From contig URLG01000005.1 in NCBI GenBank assembly GCA_900548535.1, positions 1 through 60,668 of the forward strand: DNA of 60,668 nucleotides, in the 5' to 3' direction. Positions within the stretch are counted from its first letter, which is position 1; each line of letters opens with the position of its first letter. The stretch comes from Candidatus Segatella intestinihominis. Its GTDB lineage: Bacteria > Bacteroidota > Bacteroidia > Bacteroidales > Bacteroidaceae. The translations under genes and the position numbers were made by a program. This document shows, piece by piece, positions 27,148-35,082 of the stretch. The notes under the pieces were generated by a model. It saw only the letters and a list, made by a program, of their open reading frames with translations. It did no database searches and was not told where the DNA came from.

Positions 27148-28608
27148 ATGAAAATGGGGGGGGGTAAAAAAGATATGATAATGAGCGCAAACTATAGAGG
27201 AAACAACCTCGTGAGACGATTGGTGATAGTTGCTGATTTCGTCATTTTAAATTTGGTGCTGTTTGCTTATATGAAGTGGGGTAGACAGTTGGTACCAGAC
27301 TACTTCGATCAGGCTACAAAGATTACATTCTTTGCAGCCAATGCAGCATTGTTTCTTGGCGAATACTTCCATTCTACTATTATTCACCTGCGTCGCATCG
27401 GCTTTTTGATGGTGATGAAGCGAACGTTTTATCTTGCAGCTACCTCTACATTGTGCTTGTTTGTATTCTTGCGATTACTCAGCAATGGGGGCAAGATGTT
27501 CTCGTTTGCGCTTATCTTTGGAGCATCTTTCTATTTGGTGCTCATCGTGGCTCGACTTTGTGAACTCAATCTATTGAGATATTATCGCACAAAGGGATAT
27601 AATAGTCGTTCCGTGCTCTTTGTGGGTAATGATCCAGCTGTTGTTGAGATGTATGATACGATGACAGAAGATCCCTCTGCTGGATATCATGTGTTGGGTT
27701 ATTATGCCGATGAGGATATACCAAAGGCTCCTGAAGGATTGGTGAGAAAGGGCAATATTGCGCAACTTAACCAGTTGATGGCGGATTCTATGAATAATGC
27801 CATCAATGGTGAGCCAAACAAAATGCAAGAGATATTCTGTAGCCTCTCGCATGATGACTCCGACGAAATAGTGAAGATTATGCATTTCTGTAACAAGAAT
27901 GTGATCCACTTTTTCTATTTGCCACGTCTCTTTGGTGAATATCAGCTGCATTTGGATGCTCGCAACTTCATGGGCAAGACAATATATACTGACCATTTGG
28001 AGCCACTTGCCAGTGCATCAAATCGTGCTGCCAAGCGTGCTTTCGATATAGTGGTGAGTGGATTGGTATGCCTCTGCATGCTGCCTTTCATCCCGATTAT
28101 TGCCTTGATCATCAAGATCCAGAGCCCTGGACCTATCTTCTTCAAGCAGGCAAGAACGGGTTTGAATGGTGATACCTTTATGTGCTTCAAGTTCCGCTCC
28201 ATGCATGTCAACAAAGATGCAGACATGGCACAGGCCACCAAGAACGACCCTAGAAAGTTTGCCTTTGGCAATTTTATGCGTAAGACGAATATCGATGAGT
28301 TCCCTCAGTTTATCAATGTGTTGAAGGGCGATATGAGCATCGTAGGTCCTCGTCCGCACATGTTGCATCATACCGAGGTATACGGCTCTCTTATTGATAA
28401 ATATATGGTTCGCCATTTCTCTAAACCAGGTATCACGGGGTGGGCCCAGGTTACGGGCTATCGTGGCGAAACGAAGGAACTTTGGCAGATGGAGGAACGT
28501 ATCAAGAGAGACATCTGGTATATCGAAAACTGGTCGTTTTGGCTTGATCTCAAGATTATCCTCTTGACGGCTAAGAGCATCATCTTGCCAGATAAGAATG
28601 CATACTAG
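27148..28608 (+). CDS. Undecaprenyl-phosphate sugar-1-phosphate transferase (WcaJ/PHPT type)
   Basis: A 486-residue inner-membrane enzyme that starts repeat-unit assembly by moving a sugar phosphate onto undecaprenyl phosphate. It has four or five N-terminal hydrophobic helices, a CoA-binding-like domain (SVLFVGNDPAVVEMYDTMTE) and the C-terminal bacterial sugar transferase domain. That domain begins KRAFDIVVSGLVCL and holds RTGLNGDTFMCFKFRSM, KTNIDEFPQFINVLKG and VGPRPH. The sugar, often glucose or galactose, cannot be read. The upstream ATG leads through a G9 tract; Met10 (27175) or Met12 (27181) are tract-free starts. Confidence 0.92.
   Translation: MKMGGGKKDMIMSANYRGNNLVRRLVIVADFVILNLVLFAYMKWGRQLVPDYFDQATKITFFAANAALFLGEYFHSTIIHLRRIGFLMVMKRTFYLAATSTLCLFVFLRLLSNGGKMFSFALIFGASFYLVLIVARLCELNLLRYYRTKGYNSRSVLFVGNDPAVVEMYDTMTEDPSAGYHVLGYYADEDIPKAPEGLVRKGNIAQLNQLMADSMNNAINGEPNKMQEIFCSLSHDDSDEIVKIMHFCNKNVIHFFYLPRLFGEYQLHLDARNFMGKTIYTDHLEPLASASNRAAKRAFDIVVSGLVCLCMLPFIPIIALIIKIQSPGPIFFKQARTGLNGDTFMCFKFRSMHVNKDADMAQATKNDPRKFAFGNFMRKTNIDEFPQFINVLKGDMSIVGPRPHMLHHTEVYGSLIDKYMVRHFSKPGITGWAQVTGYRGETKELWQMEERIKRDIWYIENWSFWLDLKIILLTAKSIILPDKNAY
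27156..27164 (+). repeat. Homopolymer tract G9 at the start of the PHPT gene
   Basis: Nine G residues lie 8 bp into the longest reading frame. Loss of one G turns the first ATG into a short frame ending at a TGA that overlaps the downstream ATG. Gain of one G gives TAA directly after the tract. Confidence 0.9.
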
Positions 28609-28669
28609 GATATATCTCGATAAAATAAAGTTCTAGTAACGAAAATAAAACTTTTCCCTAAGTAAAGTA

Positions 28670-30334
28670 ATGCAGACAATACACAATCCATTACAAGATA
28701 GAATAGTAGACTACAACTGGTTTTTGGTGCGTACTCAGCCTAACCAAGAGGCTAGGCTCGAGGACGCTATTCGTGAATACCAGCAGTTCAACAAGAATAT
28801 TTTGGAAGTGTATTGCCCTCGCAACACCACGGTCCGTATCAGAAAGCGCAGCCAGGATGTCAAGGTTCCTTTCTATACGGGCTATATCTTCGTTTACGCC
28901 ACTTTCCAGGCGCTTAGCGAGTTTATCAATCAGGAATATCCCGAAGCCTCCATCCAGTTTTCTCGCAAGAAGATGGATGATGGCGATGATAGCATTCGTT
29001 CCCTCTGTCTCACAGTGCCTGAAAAACAGATGGCTATTTTCCGTGATTTCATAGATAGTTACCACGACCAGATGGTGCTTCTCGACCGCCCCTATACCGA
29101 CTATGCCTTCTCTCCCAAGAAGGGGGAGTATAATGAAGTGGTCAAGATAGTGGAAGGTCCATTTGCTGGCAGAACTGGTTTCGTGGCTCGTTTTGATGGT
29201 GACAAGCGTTTGGTGTTCAATCTCTTTGATTATGAGAAAGATTCCGTTATTCCTGTCACGATCTCCATTCCTAATCTTTGGGCGTTCCAGTTGGTGCGCC
29301 TCACCAATATCAAGGACCATAGGGTGGGAGATGCCACCCAGCGCGACCGTGCCATCGACCGCATCCTGGGCACCATCCAGGCATGTGGCTATGGGGATGA
29401 GGCGCTCGTTATGCTCGATGATATGGTAACCTTGCTCTGCAATGAGGTTACCTGGAGCGGCTTGTGCAAGTTTCTCCGAGCCCGGCAGATGAATGCCCTT
29501 GCCAATGCCTTTGCTGGGTTTAGCAAGGAGGATGTAGCGCTCATCTTTTCGCTCATTAGATATGAGAGGGAGAATCCCGGTACAGTTCATCATACCTGGC
29601 GTCGCAACTTCATTCGTCCTTTCTTGACCCCAACTTCCGGTTTTGAAGGTGTATCAAATATCTTGACAGATAAGACCACCCGTCTTTCTCGTCAAGAGCT
29701 TTATGCTGCCCTCACGCATACGACGTCAACCGACTATGCCGCCCTTTCTGGTAGCTCTGTAGAGGAGAACGTTATCAAGAATGAAAGCTATGATGAGATT
29801 ATCCGCAAGGTCAGTGTTCGTGAGACTTTCTATGATGCCGACCAACAAAAGGAGATTCCTTCCACTACCACCTATTATGCCCACATTGGCAAGATGACCG
29901 ATGCGGAAGGCAATGTCGTACTCTTTGCCAACTGGGATAAATTCTTGCGAGAATATTTCTTGACAGATGAGAAGGCAAATGCCAAGTTGGTGGCAGGTAT
30001 GTCCCATCAGCAGAGAAGCAAGAAGAGCAATCGTGTGGTAGGCGAGAAACTCCTGGAATCATTCCGCAATTACGTACCTACGCTCTATATGATATTGCGC
30101 AATGAGGAGCATCCCGTCAAGGCGGTAGAGAACCTCTCTGTAGGTAATCATCTACTCAATGCCTTCGCCATCACCCTCTCCCCCGACGTCACCGGCGAGA
30201 TCCTGGAGTCGCGCATTCAGGAAGCCGAGCAAACTCTCATCACCACGCTAGTCCGCATCTGCGAGGAGATCACCTCCTCAGCCCATCTAGCCATCTGGCG
30301 CCGCTACCTCTCCACCGTCTGGCTCCATGTTTAG
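28670..30334 (+). CDS. UpxY/NusG-like transcription antiterminator with long C-terminal extension
   Basis: A 554-residue protein. Residues about 15-110 form a NusG N-terminal domain (YNWFLVRTQPNQEARLEDAI and VPFYTGYIFVYATF). A KOW-like segment follows near 165-190 (VVKIVEGPFAGRTGFVARF). UpxY proteins of Bacteroides are about 170-200 residues and lie first in capsule operons, keeping RNA polymerase going through the long leader. Here the protein is nearly three times longer, with about 350 helical residues of no recognised family. It lies second, 61 bp after the initiating transferase. Capsule-specific antitermination is inferred from the N-terminal half and the place. Confidence 0.8.
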   Translation: MQTIHNPLQDRIVDYNWFLVRTQPNQEARLEDAIREYQQFNKNILEVYCPRNTTVRIRKRSQDVKVPFYTGYIFVYATFQALSEFINQEYPEASIQFSRKKMDDGDDSIRSLCLTVPEKQMAIFRDFIDSYHDQMVLLDRPYTDYAFSPKKGEYNEVVKIVEGPFAGRTGFVARFDGDKRLVFNLFDYEKDSVIPVTISIPNLWAFQLVRLTNIKDHRVGDATQRDRAIDRILGTIQACGYGDEALVMLDDMVTLLCNEVTWSGLCKFLRARQMNALANAFAGFSKEDVALIFSLIRYERENPGTVHHTWRRNFIRPFLTPTSGFEGVSNILTDKTTRLSRQELYAALTHTTSTDYAALSGSSVEENVIKNESYDEIIRKVSVRETFYDADQQKEIPSTTTYYAHIGKMTDAEGNVVLFANWDKFLREYFLTDEKANAKLVAGMSHQQRSKKSNRVVGEKLLESFRNYVPTLYMILRNEEHPVKAVENLSVGNHLLNAFAITLSPDVTGEILESRIQEAEQTLITTLVRICEEITSSAHLAIWRRYLSTVWLHV

Positions 30335-30613
30335 GCATAAGGCACTCGCAGATGATGCGTAAAATAATCGCAATTCTATTGAAGGTGGGGCACGTAGACT
30401 CTATGCCTTTTGCACTTTGAAAAAGGCAAAACTCATGGTCCAAATAAGTCCATTTCCAAGTTTCGAACAAAAAACTTCCCCAAAAGTTTCTTCGTTCCCA
30501 AAAAAAGCATTACCTTTGCATAAGCAAAGCTGCACTCGGCAATTTGAAAGCAAGTTTTCATTGCGCTCGTTTGCATTTACTTTGCACCCTATAACATATA
30601 AAACATTTGTGGT

Positions 30614-30688
30614 ATGAAAAAGAAAAATATCCAGAACCTCTATCAGGCTCGCCCAAATGTCATAAAAGCGACAGGCATTCAGCGCTAA
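30614..30688 (+). CDS. Possible 24-residue basic peptide
   Basis: ATG at 30614 opens a frame beginning MKKKNIQNLYQARPNV and ending at TAA 30686-30688. A TTTGC box lies about 30 bp upstream. The peptide is Lys/Arg/Gln-rich, with no signal peptide or membrane helix, and matches no family I recognise. The sequence after the stop stays open in another frame, so this may be the first part of a frameshifted gene. Confidence 0.25.
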   Translation: MKKKNIQNLYQARPNVIKATGIQR

Positions 30689-30916
30689 GGATTCTTCATG
30701 ATGCTGTCGTTGCCCCACCAAGGCATCCCAATACCTCTTCAGCGATTGTCTGGAGGGGAACGAGAAGAACGTCCTTTTCCAAAAATCCCAACCTGTAGGC
30801 TTCGCAGTCTACAGATTGGGCAAAACACAGATGGTGTTCACCGCCTTGCTGAGAGATTGCTGCAAAATTTTCCCTCCTAAGAAACGTTAAAAGGTGAAAG
30901 AAAAACGATTAAAAAC

Positions 30917-30947
30917 TTGGAGGTTGCAAGAAAAATGTGTATGTTTG
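30917..30947 (+). promoter_or_regulatory. Promoter of the ParE-type module
   Basis: TTGG (30917-30920) and TATGTTTG (30940-30947) are spaced by 19 bp, about 40 bp before the start codon. Confidence 0.7.
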
Positions 30948-30989
30948 CAATCGAATTCATTTTAAACGGTTTAAAATAGGAGAAGAATT

Positions 30990-31277
30990 ATGAATACAAT
31001 AACTGTAGATAGCAAAATATACAGAGGGGCTGAATTATATGCTAAATTACATAATATCAGTGTAGATTATCTAGTAGAGAATTTTTTGTTGACATTTCAG
31101 AAAACTTCTTTGGAGTCAGAGAGTGTAACAAAAGATACTGATGATTTTTTGGATTCTTTAGACGAAAAACTGATGAGAAAGTCTTTTGAGGCTGCTCATC
31201 AAGATTATTTGGCAGGTCGTTGTGTTCCTAATTCTCAAGTAGTGGATTATATAAAGTCGGAGTTGGGATGGAGGTAA
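30990..31277 (+). CDS. Antitoxin-like protein of a ParE/RelE module
   Basis: A 95-residue acidic protein. The N-terminal half (ITVDSKIYRGAELYAKLHNI) could form a ribbon-helix-helix-like DNA-binding unit. The C-terminal half is the likely toxin-wrapping tail. Its stop overlaps the start of the toxin frame by 10 bp, the usual antitoxin-first order. The call rests mostly on the neighbour. Confidence 0.6.
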   Translation: MNTITVDSKIYRGAELYAKLHNISVDYLVENFLLTFQKTSLESESVTKDTDDFLDSLDEKLMRKSFEAAHQDYLAGRCVPNSQVVDYIKSELGWR

Positions 31278-31600
31278 TTTGGTCGGAAATGTCTTTGCAA
31301 CACCTGAAAGAAATAGCTCAATATGTTGCAGATAATTTTGGGCAGAAAACTGCGGTTGATTCTTTGCTGCGAATTCAGAAGTAGGCTAATGCTTTAGTGA
31401 AGTTTCCTGAACAAGGAGTCTTGGAGCGTAAGTATTCTACGAAAGAATACACTGTACACCATATAATTTTAGATCCTAATGTTATCTATTATTTGGTGTA
31501 TCCTGACGCTATAGTTATAGGCGTTATAGTTCATAAGAGCCGTTCTCCAAAAACTGTAAACTCAATCTTGAAACGTTTCTTAGAGCATTATGAGCGTTGA
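31268..31600 (+). pseudogene. ParE/RelE-type toxin interrupted by TAG
   Basis: The frame from ATG 31268 to TGA 31598-31600 (110 codons) reads as a RelE/ParE-superfamily toxin. It has an N-terminal helix pair (SLQHLKEIAQYVADNFGQK), then FPEQGVLERKYS, HHIILDPNVIYYLVY and a C-terminal VIHKSRSP. A single in-frame TAG at 31382-31384 splits it after residue 38. The remainder is intact, so the mutation looks recent. It should be inactive unless the amber codon is read through. Confidence 0.75.
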
Positions 31601-31752
31601 TCGTTTGTAAGACTACAACCAAAATCGCAAAGGTCGTAGCTTGCGCAAGTATTGTAAAGATGAGGCAGTAGATTACAACTGACTCATGGAGTTTAAAAGA
31701 CATATTCCATCGTAGGAAAACTAATGAGGTTGCTAAAGAAGATCAAGCTTGA

Positions 31753-32053
31753 TTCTTCTTATGGCTCAATGGTGCGGAAAACATAGCTTTTATGTTCTCA
31801 CTTTTTGAGAGCTGCAAGTTGAATGACATTAATTTTGGCGATTATATAGAAGATATACTCACCCGACTGATGGAGGGGGAGCAAGACTTCATGTCCCTAA
31901 TCCCATGTAATTATAACTCGAACAAAAAGGTGAATGTCAAGGCTGCCTGATGGGTAGCTTTGGCAATACCAATTAATAATATGCTTTTTTTTTGAAAAAT
32001 GTTGGATGTGCTAACTACTGAAAATCAGTAGTTACGTTCTAACGGTGATTTAC
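31753..32053 (+). mobile_element. IS66 3'-end relic
   Basis: It holds the last 61 codons of an IS66 TnpC transposase and the terminal region with hairpin aactactgaaaatcagtagtt, ending at ...gatttac. A second copy of the last ~160 bp is at 41419-41577 in the same orientation. Confidence 0.75.
31765..31950 (+). pseudogene. Fragment of IS66 transposase TnpC, C-terminus
   Basis: The frame reads NGAENIAFMFSLFESCKLND, then FGDYIEDILTRL and SLIPCNY. This is the C-terminal signature of Bacteroidota IS66 transposases (small-residue helix, DVLxRL, LxPxNY). An in-frame TGA at 31750-31752 and broken frames upstream show that the rest is lost. Confidence 0.75.
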
Positions 32054-32106
32054 GATAATCAGCAGTGTATAAAAAATGAAAAATATACTTGGTCTCTTGA
32101 AAATCT

Positions 32107-32165
32107 ATAGTCGTACGACTATGACCCCTATAGTTGTACAACTATAACTCCAGAGTTGTACAACT
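32107..32165. repeat. Three palindromes spaced 22-23 bp
   Basis: Perfect palindromes atagtcgtacgactat (32107-32122), tatagttgtacaactata (32129-32146) and agttgtacaact (32154-32165) have centres 23 and 22 bp apart. This looks like a set of operator sites on one DNA face. The surrounding 32054-32421 has no intact gene. Confidence 0.8.
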
Positions 32166-32365
32166 ATAGAATTTTCAACTCGCAAAACTTGCGGATTATG
32201 GTCAATTGCTGCTGAAAATTGGTGGAGAAACCTGCTGACGAGATAAAAAAAGATAAGGAATAATCAAGAAAGAAGACCGAGATGCTGAACGATTTCGATT
32301 CACCATTCGATATCACCGTAGATCTCTATAAGTAATTGGGCGGAGTTGAAAAAACACCCCAAAAA

Positions 32366-32397
32366 TTTGGTAGTTTCACAGAAAACCCTTATATTTG
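32366..32397 (+). promoter_or_regulatory. Promoter of the Panacea-type module
   Basis: TTTG (32366-32369) and TATATTTG (32390-32397) are spaced by 20 bp. The segment ccaaaaatttggtagttt with its downstream boxes recurs almost unchanged at 39793-39831. Confidence 0.8.
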
Positions 32398-32421
32398 CAC
32401 CTAAAAAAAGGAGATACAATA

Positions 32422-33015
32422 ATGAAGACAATAGATCAGATTTTGAAAATAAAGGCAGTAGTGCTTTACATTCTGAAAGCATTCCCAGAAGGAGTTGATT
32501 ATATTCATCTCTTTAAGGTTATGTATTTTGCGCAGCAAGATCAGTTAAAGGAATATGGATTGCCAATCATTTACGATACCTTTGTTGCAAGAAAACATGG
32601 TCCTGTACCTGCTTTAACCTATAAGGTGTTGCGTGGTATTGAAGGCAAGGCAGACCTTTCTTCGCCAGAATTGAAGGATTTTGCAGATTCATTGAATATA
32701 GCTATCTCTCAGGATGGTCATCAACTTGTTCTAGCTTCCAAGAATACGGAATGCGATATGGATGAACTGTCTGTAGCTGATGTGAAGATGTTGAATAAAT
32801 GGATTGAAAAGTGCAAGGATGTAGAATCCTTTGACCTATCTGATAAGTCCCATGAAGACAGAGCTTGGAAACGTGCAAAACGTCAGGCGGACAAGACAGG
32901 TGAGGACTCCAAGATAACCATGTATGATATGGCAGCTGCGGCAGGAGCAAGCAAAGACATGCTATGCGTAATTCGTGACCGCCAATCAGTTCAAAAAGCA
33001 TTATCATGGATTTAA
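32422..33015 (+). CDS. Panacea-domain antitoxin (SocA/DUF4065 type)
   Basis: A 197-residue protein when started at ATG 32422. The longer frame from TTG 32395 begins inside the -7 box and is rejected. The Panacea/DUF4065 fold is seen in IHLFKVMYFAQQDQLKEYGL and ARKHGPVPALTYKVL. Proteins of this group act as broad antitoxins for unrelated toxins. A C-terminal extension (about 155-197) carries a helix-turn-helix-like AAAAGASKDMLCVIRDRQS. The downstream gene overlaps its end by 10 bp and should be the toxin. Confidence 0.82.
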   Translation: MKTIDQILKIKAVVLYILKAFPEGVDYIHLFKVMYFAQQDQLKEYGLPIIYDTFVARKHGPVPALTYKVLRGIEGKADLSSPELKDFADSLNIAISQDGHQLVLASKNTECDMDELSVADVKMLNKWIEKCKDVESFDLSDKSHEDRAWKRAKRQADKTGEDSKITMYDMAAAAGASKDMLCVIRDRQSVQKALSWI

Positions 33016-33227
33016 GGGAGTTGCAGAAATCCTATCTTGATAATCTTCGTAAGGTTACCGAAGATAAATTAGAAATAGGTTCGTTGGTACGAACAGTTAT
33101 TTCAATAGAAGAAGGCTTGGCCTTCAAGGATGGAAGGAAGCAGAAACCAAAGAAGTTAGTTCCATTTTGGAACATACTGCCTCTGATGGGCACCTCCCCT
33201 GAGGTAATCCTCTCAAAAGTAGTATAA
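33006..33227 (+). pseudogene. Truncated partner of the Panacea antitoxin
   Basis: The first ~55 codons (MDLRELQKSYLDNLRKVTED) look like the start of a toxin-side gene. The frame then runs into a 104-bp block shared with 41128-41231 and ends LMGTSPEVILSKVV. The same ending closes the RhuM-like gene, so the original 3' part was replaced by recombination. The expressed 73-residue product is unlikely to be the full toxin. Confidence 0.65.
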
Positions 33228-33286
33228 AAATAATATTCCTCATTTGAGCGACGACAAGTGCAGAGCGATACTGCAATGAGGAACAA
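33183..33286 (+). repeat. 104-bp shared block, copy 1
   Basis: It aligns without gaps to 41128-41231, with about eight mismatches by eye. A shorter related copy is at 38860-38908. It contains hairpin arms ttcctcatt/aatgaggaa around an inner gcag/ctgc pair. Confidence 0.9.
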
Positions 33287-33387
33287 ATATAACATTTTTC
33301 AAAAAACTGATAGGTGTAACTACTTGTAATATAGTAGGGATGCTGTATTGATGATATACAGAAATGATGTGAATAAACAAAGAAAAA

Positions 33388-33427
33388 ATCCCAACCCATA
33401 AGCTTTTTAGAACTTACAAGTTGGGAT
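33388..33427 (-). terminator. Terminator of the amidase gene
   Basis: Arms atcccaacccataag and cttacaagttgggat pair with small gaps. On the minus strand the hairpin is followed by a T run, as expected for the end of the amidase transcript. Confidence 0.7.
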
Positions 33428-33483
33428 GATTTTGAACACGAATCTCTCGAATAGCACGAATATCCGGGAACTGTTCGGGTTTT

Positions 33484-33918
33484 CTAGAGATGGAAGTCGA
33501 TTTCCTTCAGCCATTCCTTGACATCGAAGCAAGGACAGCTCTTGCGAACCCAGGGGAGGTCACGATGACCTAGAATCTCGGCACCGGGATAGTCGAGGGC
33601 GAGACTGTAGAGGAGGTCTTCCAGAGATGCTTTCTGGGCTGGAGTGCGAGTATCGGCAGGCTTGCCTTTCTCGTCAAGACCACCCTCGTAGCAGATTCCA
33701 ATGCTATGGGCGTTGTAGTGGCGGGCGTGAGCACCCTCCTCGGTTTCTGGACGGCAGGGATAGACCACGCCATCCTTCGTAATGTAATAGTGGTAACCGA
33801 TGCTCTTGAAGCCTCTTGCCTTGTGGCAGGCTTCCAATGCTTCTACTGGGAAGTCCTGGTTAATACGTGTGGCACTGCAATGTACCACAATCAGATCGAT
33901 TTTTCTTTGATTCTTCAT
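33484..33918 (-). CDS. N-acetylmuramoyl-L-alanine amidase (PGRP/amidase_2 type)
   Basis: A 144-residue zinc amidase that cuts the bond between MurNAc and L-Ala in peptidoglycan. Metal-ligand regions are LIVVHCSAT (His13), the internal AHARHYNAHSIGICYEGG, and ILGHRDLPW with the C-terminal CPCFDV. The size and form match phage-type lysins such as T7 lysozyme. No signal peptide is seen, so it would need lysis or a partner to reach the wall. It belongs to the minus-strand primase/HU/smalltalk set. Confidence 0.9.
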   Translation of the reverse strand: MKNQRKIDLIVVHCSATRINQDFPVEALEACHKARGFKSIGYHYYITKDGVVYPCRPETEEGAHARHYNAHSIGICYEGGLDEKGKPADTRTPAQKASLEDLLYSLALDYPGAEILGHRDLPWVRKSCPCFDVKEWLKEIDFHL

Positions 33919-33951
33919 TGGATTCTATGGATTTTAAAGAGTTAATGTTTG

Positions 33952-34074
33952 TCTCCCACAGATTGCACAGATTTTCACAGATTATTGACTCCTTCGGAGT
34001 TTTTCCATTGAGGTTTGGTGATAACTGTTGCTTGCAACAAGATTATCTGTGTAAATCTGTGAGATTTGTGGGAG
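33952..34074. repeat. Hairpin element, copy A
   Basis: The left arm (cccacagattgcacagattt, from 33956) pairs with the right arm (aatctgtgagatttgtggga, ending about 34073). Between them are ctccttcggag and gttgcttgcaac hairpins. Copy B is at 34211-34340 and a partial copy at 38798-38846. Confidence 0.85.
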
Positions 34075-34084
34075 AACTAAAATA

Positions 34085-34177
34085 TCACTTGCAGCTCTGC
34101 ACACAGAAGGAGCTGAGGACTGCGGTGAGGACGGTGATGACGAAGTTGATGACTTTCTGGATTGTTTCCTTTTTCAT
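34085..34177 (-). CDS. Smalltalk protein (30-residue membrane peptide)
   Basis: The frame starts MKKETIQKVINFVIT and ends SSFCVQSCK before TGA. It has a basic start, one hydrophobic helix and a Cys-rich end. It matches the tiny Bacteroidales smalltalk family found next to this type of amidase. The function is unknown. A role with the amidase, such as holin-like membrane damage or a lipoprotein-like anchor, is only a guess. It sits between two large hairpin elements. Confidence 0.75.
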   Translation of the reverse strand: MKKETIQKVINFVITVLTAVLSSFCVQSCK

Positions 34178-34210
34178 TTTTGTTAGTGATTAATGATTAG
34201 TGTTTAATTT

Positions 34211-34340
34211 TCCCACAGATTACACAGATTTTCACGGATTATTGACTCCTTCGGAGTTTTTTGCAGTGAGACCTGATGAGTATAAGACCGTTGCTTGCAA
34301 CGAAGAATTATCTGTGCAAATCTGTGAAATCTGTGGGAGA
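34211..34340. repeat. Hairpin element, copy B
   Basis: Same layout and orientation as copy A: cccacagattacacagattt from 34212, ctccttcggag, gttgcttgcaac, and the right arm ending ctgtgggag. Together with copy A it brackets the smalltalk gene. Confidence 0.85.
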
Positions 34341-34493
34341 CAAAAGAGAAGAAGCGGGCAGGATGAGCAAGCATCCGTTCAGGGCGATGATTTGACAATG
34401 TTGAATTTCATTCCTGATGTGCCCTCGGATTGCTCCGGACTGCATCCTGCCGATGCGCTTTCTCTTGTTTCAGATGCCGGGAGGCTAGGACTA

Positions 34494-35036
34494 CTACAAG
34501 CCTACATTTCCGCCTTCAGTGGTTCCGCTACCGCCCTGCTCGGTGTTGCCACCTCCTGGGGTCTCGCTACCACCCTGACCGGTGTTGTCACCTCCAGTGG
34601 TATCCTTCCCGGTATCCGGGGTGGTGCCATCCCCCAACAGAGCAGTGGCCTTCTTCAGCGTGGCTTCGAGGTTGATGGTCTTGGCGCTGAACTCACCGGT
34701 GCCACGAGCACGGAGACGGAAACCGTCGATGTTCTTGGCGATGGTGAACTCCTTCTCTGAGGCGGCTCCCTCCTTGTTGCGGATGCCGATGGAGAAGATG
34801 GCGAGGTCGTCAATCTTCACTGCGATACCCTGCAAGGTGAGTTCCTTGATGCACGATACCATATCGGTAATCATGCCCTTGATGGCTCCCTTTGAGAAAG
34901 GAGTGTTGTGGCTAGCCATGTGTTCGGCCAGGCCGTCGATGTCTACCGTCTGAGTGATGACTGGATAGGCGTAGTACTTGCCGTATGCCTCTGGCATCTT
35001 GGCGTTCTGATTTAGTTTTAGTACGTAAAGCAACAT
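34494..35036 (-). CDS. HU-like DNA-binding protein with Gly/Thr-rich tail
   Basis: A 180-residue protein. Residues about 1-125 match the HU-like family of Bacteroidota (YYAYPVITQTVDIDGLAEHM and FSKGAIKGMITDMVSCIKEL). The tail (about 137-180) is low-complexity Gly/Thr/Gly-Asn repeats such as GGSETPGGGNTEQGGSGTT. The family bends or wraps DNA. The repeats upstream of its promoter may be its own binding sites. It is part of the conserved set with DUF4248 and the amidase. Confidence 0.85.
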   Translation of the reverse strand: MLLYVLKLNQNAKMPEAYGKYYAYPVITQTVDIDGLAEHMASHNTPFSKGAIKGMITDMVSCIKELTLQGIAVKIDDLAIFSIGIRNKEGAASEKEFTIAKNIDGFRLRARGTGEFSAKTINLEATLKKATALLGDGTTPDTGKDTTGGDNTGQGGSETPGGGNTEQGGSGTTEGGNVGL

Positions 35037-35082
35037 AGTTTTTAAGTGTTAATGGTTAATGTTCCTCTTTCTGAATCACAAT

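Larger units (their letters stand above)
30335..30989. other. 655-bp gap with promoter-like motifs, a small ORF and a hairpin
   Basis: The gap contains TACCTTTGC- and TTACTTTGC-like boxes (about 30509 and 30576) and a possible 24-residue ORF (30614-30688). It also has an inverted repeat ccaacctgtag/ctacagattgg (about 30788-30819). Open stretches after the small ORF in other frames look like decayed coding sequence. No gene is firmly recognised. Confidence 0.5.

Noticed and set aside
32395..32421. Upstream TTG start for the Panacea gene
   Set aside because: It overlaps the -7 box, so it cannot be in the transcript; ATG 32422 is used.
34200..34760. Plus-strand frame opposite the HU-like gene
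   Set aside because: It includes the hairpin repeat and the antisense of the Gly/Thr tail; no family match.
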